Origin: Flagellimonas onchidii
Lineage (GTDB): Bacteria; Bacteroidota; Bacteroidia; Flavobacteriales; Flavobacteriaceae
Reading direction: 5' to 3'
Assembly: GCF_004804315.1 (NCBI RefSeq)
Contig: NZ_SRXX01000026.1
Span: 1-33,038 of the forward strand
DNA: 33,038 nt
This document shows, in pieces, positions 7,145-15,830 of the stretch. Each line of letters starts with the position of its first letter. Positions within the stretch are counted from its first letter, which is position 1. The notes below the pieces were generated by a model. That model was not told the origin of the DNA. It saw only the letters and a program-made list of their open reading frames with translations, and did no database searches. The translations under genes were made by a program, and so were the position numbers.

Positions 7145-8878
7145 ATGAACAAGACAGTAAATATAAATCTAGCAAATACGCTCTTCCATATAGACGATAC
7201 TGCTTTCAACAAGCTCAAACGCTATTTGGAATCCATAAAACGATCCTTCTCCGGTACACCTGGCAGTGATGAAATCATAGCGGATATCGAGGCAAGGGTT
7301 GCGGAACTCTTTCTAGAAAAAATGGAGAACGAGCGACAGGTAATCACCGAAAAAGAGGTTGATGAGGTAATCAATGTAATGGGGCAACCAGAAGACTACA
7401 TGGTCGATGAGGACATTTTTGAAGATGAACCCCGCAAAACCTACACCCGTTCGGAAAGAAAGTCCAAAAAGTTGTATAGAGACATAGACCATAAGTATAT
7501 CGGTGGTGTCAGCTCCGGTCTAGAACATTATTTAGGTATAGATGCGCTTTGGATACGATTAATCTTTATCCTATTGGCCGTATTTACTGGTTTTGGACTA
7601 ATTGCCTATATCCTTCTATGGATTTTGGTACCTGAAGCCTCGACCACCTCCCAAAAATTGGACATGTCGGGAGAGCCTATCAACATCAGCAATATAGAAC
7701 GCAAAGTAAAAGAGGGGTTTGATAATGTTGCAGACAAGGTTAAAAGTGTTGACTACGAAAAAGTAGGCAACCAGGTCAAAAGCAGCTCCAAGACCTTTTT
7801 TGACACCATTGGTGATATTATCATGTTCCTTTTTAAAATATTTGGAAAGTTCATAGGCATTATATTAATTATAATAGGAGCGACTAGTCTAATTGCATTG
7901 TTCATCGCTTTCTTTACCGTAGGCATGCTTGATTCGGTTCATATTCCCGGTGTGGATTTATATGAAATTGTCAACACTACTGGAGCACCGGTGTGGATAG
8001 TATCCATATTGTTGTTTTTTGCAACTGGAATTCCATTCTTCTTTGTGCTCTATTTGGGCCTTAAAATTCTTGTGAACAACCTAAAGTCAATCGGTAATAT
8101 AGCCAAGTTCTCACTATTGGGGCTTTGGTTACTCTCCATTGGCACCTTGATAACCCTTGGGGTAAAACAAGCCGCGGAGTTTGCGCATGTAGGAAGTGTA
8201 AATGTGAAGGATCAATTGTTGATAGAGAACCCAAATGACACTTTGATCATTAAAATGAAAAATTCGGAGTTTGAATATGGCCTCGACCGAGTGCATTTTG
8301 GCAGAATGACCTACACATACGATGATAATGATAATAGATTATTGATTTCTGACGATGTTAGCATCAGGATTAGAAAATCGGATGACGACTACGTTAAACT
8401 CAACATTCGCAAGGATTCACATGGGAATAGTACTTTGGCAGCCAGAGAAAGGGCCAAACAAATCAACTATGATTATGAACTTACTTCCAACACAATTATT
8501 CTCAATGAATATCTGACGACTGCAGCTTCAAACAAAGCAAGAAATCAGGAAGTTACCACCACTGTCTACATTCCCGAAGGTAAGGTATTGGCTTTTGAGG
8601 AATCTACAAGAGGGCATATCGGACGAGGAATAGAAAATGACCATAATCTTTATAGAAATGGTATTATCGATTACTTATGGGTCATGGGAGATGATGGTGA
8701 ACTTAAATGCCAAGACTGTCCTGAAGACGTGGAGGTTGAAGAAGAAACAGAGGAAGACAACATCACAATAGACAAAAACGGTGTCAATGTAAACATCGAA
8801 GATGGTGCCGACAGCTTTAAAATGAAAATTGATGAAGACGGTATCCAAATAAAAGCTGGAGACAATAACGACAATTGA
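7145..8878 (+). CDS. PspC domain-containing membrane protein
   Basis: The 577-residue protein has an N-terminal cytosolic region (1-100) with the SFSGTPGSDEIIADIEARVAELF motif found before PspC in this group. A PspC domain follows at about 105-168 (KKLYRDIDHKYIGGVSSGLEHYLG, then a transmembrane pair ending in LLWILVPE). Further membrane segments lie at ~224-260, ~282-310 and ~322-340. The extracytoplasmic C-terminal domain of about 235 residues has an acidic tail rich in D/E. PspC domains act as membrane stress sensors in other bacteria; the role here is inferred. Gene order PadR-PspC-DUF2807 is recurrent in Flavobacteriaceae. Confidence 0.92.
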   Translation: MNKTVNINLANTLFHIDDTAFNKLKRYLESIKRSFSGTPGSDEIIADIEARVAELFLEKMENERQVITEKEVDEVINVMGQPEDYMVDEDIFEDEPRKTYTRSERKSKKLYRDIDHKYIGGVSSGLEHYLGIDALWIRLIFILLAVFTGFGLIAYILLWILVPEASTTSQKLDMSGEPINISNIERKVKEGFDNVADKVKSVDYEKVGNQVKSSSKTFFDTIGDIIMFLFKIFGKFIGIILIIIGATSLIALFIAFFTVGMLDSVHIPGVDLYEIVNTTGAPVWIVSILLFFATGIPFFFVLYLGLKILVNNLKSIGNIAKFSLLGLWLLSIGTLITLGVKQAAEFAHVGSVNVKDQLLIENPNDTLIIKMKNSEFEYGLDRVHFGRMTYTYDDNDNRLLISDDVSIRIRKSDDDYVKLNIRKDSHGNSTLAARERAKQINYDYELTSNTIILNEYLTTAASNKARNQEVTTTVYIPEGKVLAFEESTRGHIGRGIENDHNLYRNGIIDYLWVMGDDGELKCQDCPEDVEVEEETEEDNITIDKNGVNVNIEDGADSFKMKIDEDGIQIKAGDNNDN

Positions 8879-8934
8879 GCTTAAGTTTTCGACAATTCGG
8901 AAAGTATAAATAGCAAAAGAATAATATAACTAAG

Positions 8935-9033
8935 AATTTCATGCTGAACTTGTTTCAGTATCTCATTCAAATCAAAGAATAAAATCAATCAATAACAGAT
9001 GCCCAGTCGAGCTGAGCATAAAAAACAACAATC
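8935..9033. repeat. Degenerate interspersed repeat fragments
   Basis: The spacer between the PspC and DUF2807 genes holds TGCTGAACTTGTTTCAGTAT (8942-8961) and CAGTCGAGCTGAGCAT (9003-9018). Both resemble fragments of the 'GAACTTGTTTCAG' and 'GTCGA..TGAGC' intergenic repeats frequent in flavobacterial genomes. The identification rests on recall of the repeat type; only single fragments are visible here. Confidence 0.45.
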
Positions 9034-9756
9034 ATGACAACACTTGCACGAATAGCAATCGCATTTATCTTGGTCGTCTTTGCCTCCTCATGCATAATGG
9101 ACGTAAATTTTGGCAATGGAAAAAAAGGCAACGGAGAGGTTGTGGAAGAAAGCCGTAAAGTAACCGAAGATTTCACCGAAATATCAGCTTCGGAAGGACT
9201 GGACGTCTTTGTGACGCAAAACTCCAAATTTAAAATCGATGTTGAAGCCGATGAAAACATCATAGATTTAATTGCGACCGACATCAAGGACGGAAAATTA
9301 CGCATCCATACCATTGAAAATATTGGCAGAGCCACGAAAAAAATATATGTTTCTCTTCCAAAGGTTTCTGGACTGAGGAGTTCAAGCGGAGCAGACTTAA
9401 TTGTACAAAACGTAATCGAATCGGAGAAGATTGAACTCGATGCCAGCAGTGGTTCTGATTTAAAGGTAGAACTTATAGCTTCTGAAGTTTCGGCAGATGC
9501 CAGTAGCGGAGCGGGCATAAAAGTTTCGGGACAAGCGGATATGCTTTATGCCGATGCAAGCAGTGGTGCAGATATAAGAGCAGGTGAACTCATGGTGAAA
9601 AAGTGTAATGCCGATGCAAGTAGCGGTGCGGATATTTCTATTAATGTATCTGAATCGTTGGTCGCCGATGCAAGTAGTGGGGCAGACATCAGATATTCTG
9701 GTGAAGCTAGCGTACAAGCAAAAAAGTCAGTTTCTGGTAGCGTATATAAATATTGA
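9034..9756 (+). CDS. DUF2807 (putative auto-transporter adhesin head) lipoprotein
   Basis: The 240-residue protein has a lipoprotein signal with lipobox ASSC (Cys ~20). The body is a DUF2807 domain beginning with the usual RKVTEDFTEISASEGLDVFVTQ segment. The C-terminal half carries a ladder of DASSGAD-type repeats (DASSGSDL, DASSGAGI, and three DASSGADI), spaced about 18-22 residues. This is consistent with a right-handed beta-helix rung pattern. It ends in SVSGSVYKY. It is likely outer-membrane-anchored. It follows the PspC gene and probably belongs to the same envelope-response unit. Confidence 0.92.
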   Translation: MTTLARIAIAFILVVFASSCIMDVNFGNGKKGNGEVVEESRKVTEDFTEISASEGLDVFVTQNSKFKIDVEADENIIDLIATDIKDGKLRIHTIENIGRATKKIYVSLPKVSGLRSSSGADLIVQNVIESEKIELDASSGSDLKVELIASEVSADASSGAGIKVSGQADMLYADASSGADIRAGELMVKKCNADASSGADISINVSESLVADASSGADIRYSGEASVQAKKSVSGSVYKY

Positions 9757-9792
9757 CCACTTGATTTTCCTCAATTAATAACTTTAACTTTT

Positions 9793-10325
9793 ATGAAATA
9801 TAAAATTCAAGTTGTTGCAATTGTGCTATCGTTGTTCCTAGGGGCTCAAAGCTCTTTTGGACAATCAACCTCAACTACAATAAAAGAACTTCAAATAAGC
9901 GCATTGGGCACACAGATAAAATTTGAAGTTGATTCATTAAAAGCAAGTTTTCGTTTTGAAATTTCTGACATTCAGAGTGAAGCTCAAGATTCCATTCAAC
10001 AAATACAATTTTTGGCAAATGGTGAAATGTTGGAGCTTCAGAAAAAAATCCAAACCGAAATGCTCAGGTTACAACAAAAAGCTAATCGTCTTACAAACCA
10101 TTTTTTTTCAAAAGGGAGATTGGAAAAAAAGCAAAAAAGCTTGAATTTGAGTTTCAACAACTCGCTCGAGAACTTGAAACGAAATATCAACGAAGGTTAG
10201 CTAAAGTTGAACGGTATTATCAAAAAAAGTTGTCATCAATCGAACCCAAGACCAACTACCGAATGGTCGACTTGGAACATAAACTTAAAAGAAAAATGGC
10301 CCTGTTTATAGATTACTTCGAATAA
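9793..10325 (+). pseudogene. Secreted coiled-coil protein interrupted by -1 frame change
   Basis: The zero frame (9793-10200) encodes 135 residues: a signal peptide MKYKIQVVAIVLSLFLGAQSSFGQ, then helical, Gln/Glu-rich sequence. From 10131 the natural continuation is in the -1 frame (AKKLEFEFQQLARELETKYQRRLAKVERYY, ending KMALFIDYFE at 10325), giving 177 residues in total. The transition coincides with GAA AAA AAG at 10123-10131, which contains the perfect -1 slippery heptamer A_AAA_AAG, with AGGGAG six bases upstream. So either ribosomes shift frame or one A is missing from an eight-A run. The joined protein is a long periplasmic coiled coil of unknown function at the end of the PadR/PspC/DUF2807 operon. 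Confidence 0.7.
10125..10131 (+). promoter_or_regulatory. Candidate -1 ribosomal frameshift heptamer A_AAA_AAG
   Basis: Read in the zero frame of the 9793 gene, this heptamer lets the tRNAs on AAA and AAG re-pair one base back. The next codon is then GCA in the frame that continues the coiled coil. The same GAAAAAAAGC sequence appears in the IS3 element at 32931-32940, where -1 frameshifting is the rule. The competing explanation is a homopolymer indel. Confidence 0.4.
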
Positions 10326-10378
10326 AGGGCTAAACCATTGCATAAAACTTATGGCAGGTAATTAAAATCGCTTAAGTC

Positions 10379-10406
10379 AAAACCTAGCATTTGCTAGGTT
10401 TTCTTT
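10379..10406 (+). terminator. Rho-independent terminator
   Basis: AACCTAGCA at 10381-10389 pairs with TGCTAGGTT at 10392-10400, followed by a T-rich tract. It lies about 55 bases after the end of the coiled-coil gene and closes the envelope operon. Confidence 0.85.
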
Positions 10407-10486
10407 TTAGCTATCAATTGATTAATTGCCTAAAAAATCCTATCTTACTTGAAGAAAAGGAAGCTTTAACTTTAAACAACACAGCC

Positions 10487-10942
10487 ATGAAAAAACTAGT
10501 CGGATTGGTTTTATTGATGCTGATTTTGATTTCTGCCACAAAACTCACATCTCCAAAACTGGAAACAGAAACAATGCATTCTATACAAGGAACCTGGGAA
10601 CTTCAAAGCTTTTATAATTATGACGATGGTGTCAACATTTCAGATACAATACTCACTGCGGATGGTTACCGACAAGTAAAAATGTATTATAATGGTAAGG
10701 TAATGTGGTCTAGATATGCCCCTAAAGATTCTTTAGAGTGGTTCGGCTATGGAACCTATAGAATAACCTCTGATTCTCTGATAGAAACCTTGGAATATGC
10801 ATCATCCCCTATGATGAGAGCCATGGACACCTTGCGCGTATTTAATTTTGAGTTGAAGCTAACCGATGAAACTTATAGCCAAATAAGTTTTGATGAAGAG
10901 GGAAATCGCACCTTTTCTGAAAACTATAAACGAATTGATTGA
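10487..10942 (+). CDS. Small secreted lipocalin-like protein
   Basis: Start set at 10487 (MKKLVGLVLLMLILISATK), a good signal peptide; the longer frame from 10391 would run through the preceding terminator. The product is 151 residues. The mature part begins SIQGTWELQSFYNYDDG, matching the 'GxWxL' opening of lipocalin-like/DUF4488-type beta-barrels. Alternating strands follow (KMYYNGKVMWSRY, WFGYGTYRITSDSLIETL, KLTDETYSQISF). Function and ligand are unknown. It stands alone between two terminators. Confidence 0.7.
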   Translation: MKKLVGLVLLMLILISATKLTSPKLETETMHSIQGTWELQSFYNYDDGVNISDTILTADGYRQVKMYYNGKVMWSRYAPKDSLEWFGYGTYRITSDSLIETLEYASSPMMRAMDTLRVFNFELKLTDETYSQISFDEEGNRTFSENYKRID

Positions 10943-10961
10943 GTTTAGGATTCCATCCAAT

Positions 10962-10990
10962 AAAAAAGGGCACCTAATGGTGCCTTTTTT
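10962..10990. terminator. Bidirectional rho-independent terminator
   Basis: GGCACC at 10969-10974 pairs with GGTGCC at 10979-10984, flanked by a six-base A run and a six-base T run. It separates the convergent lipocalin-like gene and trxB. Confidence 0.88.
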
Positions 10991-11013
10991 ATTACTTTTA
11001 ATTTACCAGTCGA

Positions 11014-11982
11014 TTAGGAAGTAGCTTCAGCTACACTTTCCACTGATGCCAAATAACGTTCGGCATCCAATGCCGCCATGCATCCTGTTCCAGCTGCAGT
11101 AACGGCCTGTCTGTATTCTTTATCCTGAACATCGCCACTAGCAAAAACTCCAGGTTTATTGGTTTTTGTAGACTTCCCTTCGGTGATAACGTATCCTGTT
11201 TCATCCATTTCCAACTGTCCTTTGAAAATGTCCGTGTTAGGTTTATGCCCTATGGCAATGAAAAGACCAGTAATGGCTATTTCCTCCTTTTCACCGGTTT
11301 GATTGTTAACAATGCGCAAACCTTCAACCACTTGGTCTCCTAAAACCTCATCAGCCTCAGAATTATAACGAACCTCGATATTGTCCAAACTATTTACTCT
11401 ATGCTGCATGGCCTTTGAGGCCCTCATATAATCTTTTCTTACCAACATGGTAACCTTTGTACAGATATTGGCGAGATAAGATGCTTCCTCAGCAGCAGTA
11501 TCGCCAGCTCCAACAATAGCGACATCCTGCCCTTTGTAAAAAAAGCCATCACAAACGGCACATGCGGAAACACCACCTCCCCTAAGGCGTTGCTCACTAG
11601 GGATATTCAGATATTTTGCCGTGGCACCAGTAGAAATAATTACAGTTTCCGCTTCAATTTGCTTGCTGTCATCTACAGTAATCTTATGAATTCCACCGAC
11701 CACATTGCTAAAATCAACAGCAGTGACCATACCGATACGAACTTCTGTTCCGAAACGTTCGGCTTGCTGCTGCAACTGTACCATCATTGTTGGACCATCT
11801 ACGCCTTCGGGATATCCTGGAAAATTATCCACCTCAGTAGTGGTGGTCAATTGGCCCCCAGGTTCCATGCCTGTGTACAATACCGGTTTTAAATCAGCCC
11901 TAGAAGCATAAATTGCCGCTGTATACCCAGCTGGACCTGACCCTATAATTAATGTTTTTATTCTTTCTATTTGTTCTGCCAT
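11014..11982 (-). CDS. trxB: Thioredoxin-disulfide reductase
   Basis: The 322-residue length is typical of the low-molecular-weight enzyme. It has the FAD-binding GSGPAG (14-19), the redox pair CAVC (C141, C144) followed by DGFFYKG, the NADPH-binding GAGDTA (158-163), and the C-terminal FAD motif ASGDVQDKEYRQAVTAAGTGC. It reduces thioredoxin with NADPH in the cytosol. It is a single-gene transcript ending at the terminator at 10962-10990. A TAnnTTTG-type -7 element (TACTTTTG on the minus strand, 12016-12023) lies 34 bases upstream of the start, without a clear -33 TTTG at the right spacing. Confidence 0.98.
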   Translation of the reverse strand: MAEQIERIKTLIIGSGPAGYTAAIYASRADLKPVLYTGMEPGGQLTTTTEVDNFPGYPEGVDGPTMMVQLQQQAERFGTEVRIGMVTAVDFSNVVGGIHKITVDDSKQIEAETVIISTGATAKYLNIPSEQRLRGGGVSACAVCDGFFYKGQDVAIVGAGDTAAEEASYLANICTKVTMLVRKDYMRASKAMQHRVNSLDNIEVRYNSEADEVLGDQVVEGLRIVNNQTGEKEEIAITGLFIAIGHKPNTDIFKGQLEMDETGYVITEGKSTKTNKPGVFASGDVQDKEYRQAVTAAGTGCMAALDAERYLASVESVAEATS

Positions 11983-12456
11983 ATCTAAAAATCTACAGGT
12001 GTATAATTTGTTTTACAAAAGTAGGTTTTTTGTATAGAAACTTACACTGCACTCATCATCATTTACAAATACCGTTGTATATCAAAATAAAGTCCAAGGG
12101 AATCACCTTATGGTAGGACAGGTTTTGCTATTAAATCAGAAAGCCGTTACAACCAAGAGGCTCAACCTCAAAACCCCTTGGCGCAACGGAAACCTCTTCA
12201 AATAAGATTTTTTATAGGTTAAGAACAGGTAAGAATCCTACTTTTTACCCTTGTCTTATTCTTCGGAAGTTAAATCATAAACTGAATGATTAAATTCTTA
12301 ATTCGAATCAAACATACAACCGAAAGGATTAAAAAAAGGGCATGAGTTAATGAATGGGGTGTTCTTATCAATAGATGGTACGTTTGGATCAACGGATGCA
12401 AAATATAGTATCAATCTAATTGATAAAGAAAGAAGTTCCAGTTTATACTTCTAACT
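11983..12456. other. Gene-free intergenic stretch upstream of trxB
   Basis: About 470 bases contain no convincing open frame on either strand. The only signal is the possible trxB -7 element at 12016-12023. The segment around 12140-12200 (GGCGCAACGG and nearby) is slightly richer in G+C but folds into nothing I can support. It may be a decayed gene. Confidence 0.5.
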
Positions 12457-12488
12457 AAAAAAAGAGGTGCTTTGTTTTAGCTCCACCT
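12457..12488 (-). terminator. Probable rho-independent terminator of the isomerase operon
   Basis: On the minus strand, AGGTG-(gag)-CT pairs with AGCACCT around a 7-base loop, followed by a seven-T run (12457-12463). The three-base bulge weakens it. It sits about 27 bases after the stop of the isomerase gene at 12515. Confidence 0.55.
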
Positions 12489-12514
12489 GTTTTCTGTTTA
12501 AGGTCAATCAAATT

Positions 12515-13435
12515 CTATAAAAAGCTATCCGACTCCACATAGGCCTCAATAACCCTTTTTTCCCCTGTCGCTCCTTTTATTGAATTTCCATGTTCCATCC
12601 CTAAAATTCCATTAAAACCTTTTTTATGGATGGTCTTAAATACATTTTTGTAGTTGATTTCGCCCGTAGTGGGTTCATTTCGGCCAGGGTTGTCTCCAAT
12701 TTGGAAATATGCAATTTCATCCCAACAACCTTCAATATTAGGAATAAGATTACCTTCTTGAATCTGTTGATGGTAAATATCAAAAAGTATTTTGCACGAA
12801 GGAGAATCCACTGCCTTACAAATTTCATATGCCTGTGGGCTTTCGGAAAGGAATAAACCAGGGTGGTTCCTGAAGTTGAGTGGCTCAAGTACCATTACCA
12901 GACCATGGGGTTCCAATATATCCGAAGCTCTTTTTAAGGATTCCACAACATGAGCAGTTTGGTATCCCATGTTTTGTCTTAAATCTACGTGCCCGGGCAC
13001 CACCGTCATCCATTTAGCATTAACTCTTTTGGCAACTTCCACCGATTCTTTAATCTGTTTTAGGAATTCTTCTCGAAGTGCTTCATCCCCGCTGGCCAAA
13101 TTTGGCTTTTGCCAATATATTTTATGGGCTACAAACACCCCCGTGGAAATTCCGCGCTTCGCCATGGTCGAAGCCATCTTTTCTTGCAAATCTATGGGCC
13201 TTCCCTTCATGCCATTGTCTTCAAAAGCCGTAAACCCTTGATCCGCCATAAAGTTTAGCTGATCGATTGGGTTCTGTCCAGCCAAATTCTTGAACATTCC
13301 CAAATGAGGTGCATATTTTAGATTAAACTTATGGGACCCATAAATTGCGTTTCTGGTTTGGCCCATCACAACCCCTGGAACAATTCCCAATGCCGAAGTC
13401 GCAGCCATGGCACTTACAAAATTTCGTCTTTTCAT
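12515..13435 (-). CDS. Tat-exported sugar isomerase/epimerase (hydroxypyruvate isomerase-like)
   Basis: The 306-residue protein has an AP_endonuc_2 / xylose-isomerase-like TIM barrel. It begins with an RR signal (MKRRNFVSAMAATSALG), usual for Bacteroidota members of this cluster type. Candidate metal ligands follow the Hyi pattern: E184 (VLEPLN), D219 with H222 (FDIYHQQ), Q245 and E281 (GMEHGNS). The reaction is probably ketose/aldose isomerisation or epimerisation of a small sugar or sugar acid in the periplasm; the exact substrate cannot be read from sequence. It lies 18 bases downstream of the Gfo/Idh/MocA gene, so it is co-transcribed. Confidence 0.87.
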   Translation of the reverse strand: MKRRNFVSAMAATSALGIVPGVVMGQTRNAIYGSHKFNLKYAPHLGMFKNLAGQNPIDQLNFMADQGFTAFEDNGMKGRPIDLQEKMASTMAKRGISTGVFVAHKIYWQKPNLASGDEALREEFLKQIKESVEVAKRVNAKWMTVVPGHVDLRQNMGYQTAHVVESLKRASDILEPHGLVMVLEPLNFRNHPGLFLSESPQAYEICKAVDSPSCKILFDIYHQQIQEGNLIPNIEGCWDEIAYFQIGDNPGRNEPTTGEINYKNVFKTIHKKGFNGILGMEHGNSIKGATGEKRVIEAYVESDSFL

Positions 13436-13453
13436 CTTAAACGATTTGTATAG

Positions 13454-14798
13454 TTATGCATATTTGGTTATCCCTGGAACGGGAACCTTGTAATTTCCAT
13501 CTGCATCTGGCAGTGTTGGAGCTGTTGAGTTCCAATCCATGTTATCTGGAACCAGTTGAAGTGGTGAGTTCAATGCCTGTTCCCATGTGATTATATCTCC
13601 TGAATAAGTGGCCATTCTACCCATAATTGCTGCTAAAGTTGACTTCGCTCCATTCTCGGCATCGGCCAAAAGTTCTGATTTGGTTCTTATTGCAGCGAAT
13701 AACCTATCGTGTTCCACTTGATAAGGGTTTGGATCGTGTTGTCCTTCATTCAACTTTGAGTAGTTGAATTTTTCATTTCCCTGTAAGTCAGTAATGATTC
13801 CTTTACTGATTACCGTTGAACCTGCACTTCCATGAAAGGCTTCATCTACTCTATTATGACAACCTTTTTGATGTCTACACTGACTTGATATGACGGCACC
13901 TGATGGATAAGTAAACTCTACAAAATGGTGGTCAAAAATTTCTCCATGGTCCTTTCCGGTTCTGACTTCTCTTCCCCCCATACCTTGGGCCATTGTCGGA
14001 TATTCTCCTATGAACCAGTTGGCCACATCTATGTTATGAATGTGCTGTTCCAATATGTGGTCTCCACAAAGCCAGTTAAAGTAGTACCAGTTTCTCATTT
14101 GGTATTCCAATTCGCTCTGCCCCTCCTGACGTGGTCTAACCCAAACACCCCCGCCATTCCAATACACTTGACCAGAAACAATTTTGCCAATGGCGCCCTG
14201 TTTTACTTGGTCGTATAGCGTATTATACTTCTCTTGATAGTGTCTTTGAAGACCGACAACAACATTCAACTTTTTATCCTTTGCCTCCTTTGCTGCCTTT
14301 AAAACCCTTCTAACACCAGCTGGGTCTGTGGCAACAGGTTTTTCCATAAAGACATGCTTATCGTTCGAAATGGCATATTCAAAATGCAAAGGGCGGAATC
14401 CCGGTGGAGTTGCCAAAACAACAACATCAGCCAAATCGATTGCCTTTTTGTAAGCATCAAACCCAACAAAGCGATTCTTGTCCTTAACATTTATCTTGCG
14501 CTCACCATCAAAATGCTCCTGAATGGCACTTAGACTGCCCTCTAAACGATCTTTGAACGCGTCCGCCATAGCCTACAAGTTCAACATCTGGGTCCGCAGT
14601 AAGGGCTTGAACGGTGGCACCAGTTCCACGTCCCCCACAACCGATTACTGCCAATTTGAGTTTTTCAACCTTCCCGGTTTGAGCCATTGCCTCAAAAGGA
14701 ATGCTACTCGTCAATATTCCCCCAGTAGCTAAGCTCGTCGTTTTTACGAAAGACCTTCTACTGACAGAGCTGTTCTTTTTGTTTGTTTGATTATTCAT
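13454..14798 (-). pseudogene. Gfo/Idh/MocA family oxidoreductase, frameshifted
   Basis: Two frames together make one oxidoreductase of about 447 residues. The N-terminal part (start 14798) has a Tat signal RRSFVKTTSLATGG and the Rossmann motif VIGCGGRG. The rest, in another frame from about 14572 to 13454, begins MADAFKDRLEGSL and contains the family's MEKPVATDP lysine motif and HNIDVANW. The break is at 14571-14573: the coding strand reads GTAGGCTATGGCGGAC, where removing one G would restore ELVAMAD. So a single-base insertion (or sequence error) splits the gene. As written, only a 96-residue N-terminal fragment would be made from the normal start. It sits between the isomerase and the SUMF1 gene in one minus-strand operon. 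Confidence 0.85.
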
Positions 14799-14804
14799 AG
14801 GTAT

Positions 14805-15830
14805 TTAGTTTGTGTGTTTTGCTTTCCAATAAATCTTTTGTTCCTTAGGACTTGGCGTATTATATGGCCTTACAATCCTAAAGCCAACAAATGTAGCATC
14901 CGTATGCCACCATTTGCTTTTGGGGATCTGCGGGTCCTGAATTTTCCATCTTTTTTCAGAATAGACCCTAGCCGCACTTCTAAGTTTTTCCGGATTATCT
15001 TTCCATGAACCTCCCCTAACGACTCTCGGATACGTTTTGGTTGGTTTCTTAAAAGGGTCTGCGGTTTTCCTTCCAGCACGATTTCCATAAATATCCGAAT
15101 CATATGCATCAAGCGTCCATTCAGCTACATTTCCGTGCATATCATGTAGTCCCCATGGATTGGGTTTCTTCTTACCCACTTTTTGATATTTGCCGTCGCT
15201 ATTCTTTGAATACCAGGCATAGTCTTCAATTCCGTTGGCGCTTCCGCCAAAAGAAAATGGTGTTTTGCTTTCTGCTCTACAGGCATATTCCCATTCAGCT
15301 TCTGTGGGAAGTCGGTAGAAATTTCCTGTCATCGCTGACAGCCACTCACAAAATTTTGAAGCCGCATTTTGTGTCATACATATCGCAGGGTAACCTTCAG
15401 TTCCCATTCCGAAACTCATCTCCACATATGGTGTTGTCGCCCCCGAAACAGCGTCAACATCTAACGAAACCTCGTTCCCCTTGGAACCACTGTTTCCCAA
15501 TTTGTCTATATCCCTTGACATAAATAATTGGTATAAATCCCAAGTGACTTCAAACTCAGCCATCCAAAAAGGGGCAATGTCTACCTGATGAACCGGTCCC
15601 TCATCAGCAGATCTACCTTTTTCAGTATTCGGACTTCCCATTCCGAAGCTTCCGCCTGGTATAGGTAACATAGAAACTGTTAAATCCGTCCCAGGAACCT
15701 TTTGTTTATATGCTCCGAAAGGTTTCTTTTGACCGTAGACGTTAACGGTCAAAACGCAAGCAAACAATATAATTAAAAAATGTATGGAATTATTTGTTTT
15801 GTTAGATGTACTCATTTTCTTTTCAATCAT
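14805..15830 (-). CDS. Secreted SUMF1/FGE-sulfatase domain protein
   Basis: The protein is 341 residues (an alternative start five codons in, MSTSNKTNN, is equally plausible), with a signal anchor or peptide at ~15-34 ending VYGQ. The SUMF1 fold is clear: PIPGGSFGMGSPN, EVTWDLYQLFM, NFYRLPTEAEWEYACRA, NPWGLHDMHGNVAEWTLDAY, RVVRGGSWKDNPEKLRSAAR, GFRIVRPY. True formylglycine-generating enzymes have a Cys pair just after RGGSW; here the segment reads KDNPEKLRSAAR with no Cys. Sulfatase activation is therefore unlikely and a binding or other role is expected. It is first gene of the operon with the oxidoreductase and isomerase. Confidence 0.88.
   Translation of the reverse strand: MIEKKMSTSNKTNNSIHFLIILFACVLTVNVYGQKKPFGAYKQKVPGTDLTVSMLPIPGGSFGMGSPNTEKGRSADEGPVHQVDIAPFWMAEFEVTWDLYQLFMSRDIDKLGNSGSKGNEVSLDVDAVSGATTPYVEMSFGMGTEGYPAICMTQNAASKFCEWLSAMTGNFYRLPTEAEWEYACRAESKTPFSFGGSANGIEDYAWYSKNSDGKYQKVGKKKPNPWGLHDMHGNVAEWTLDAYDSDIYGNRAGRKTADPFKKPTKTYPRVVRGGSWKDNPEKLRSAARVYSEKRWKIQDPQIPKSKWWHTDATFVGFRIVRPYNTPSPKEQKIYWKAKHTN

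Noticed and set aside
10391..10486. N-terminal extension of the lipocalin-like protein
   Set aside because: It would begin inside the preceding terminator hairpin, and the internal Met starts a proper signal peptide.
14805..15830. Active sulfatase-maturing formylglycine-generating enzyme
   Set aside because: The cysteine pair expected after RGGSW is absent and no sulfatase gene is adjacent.
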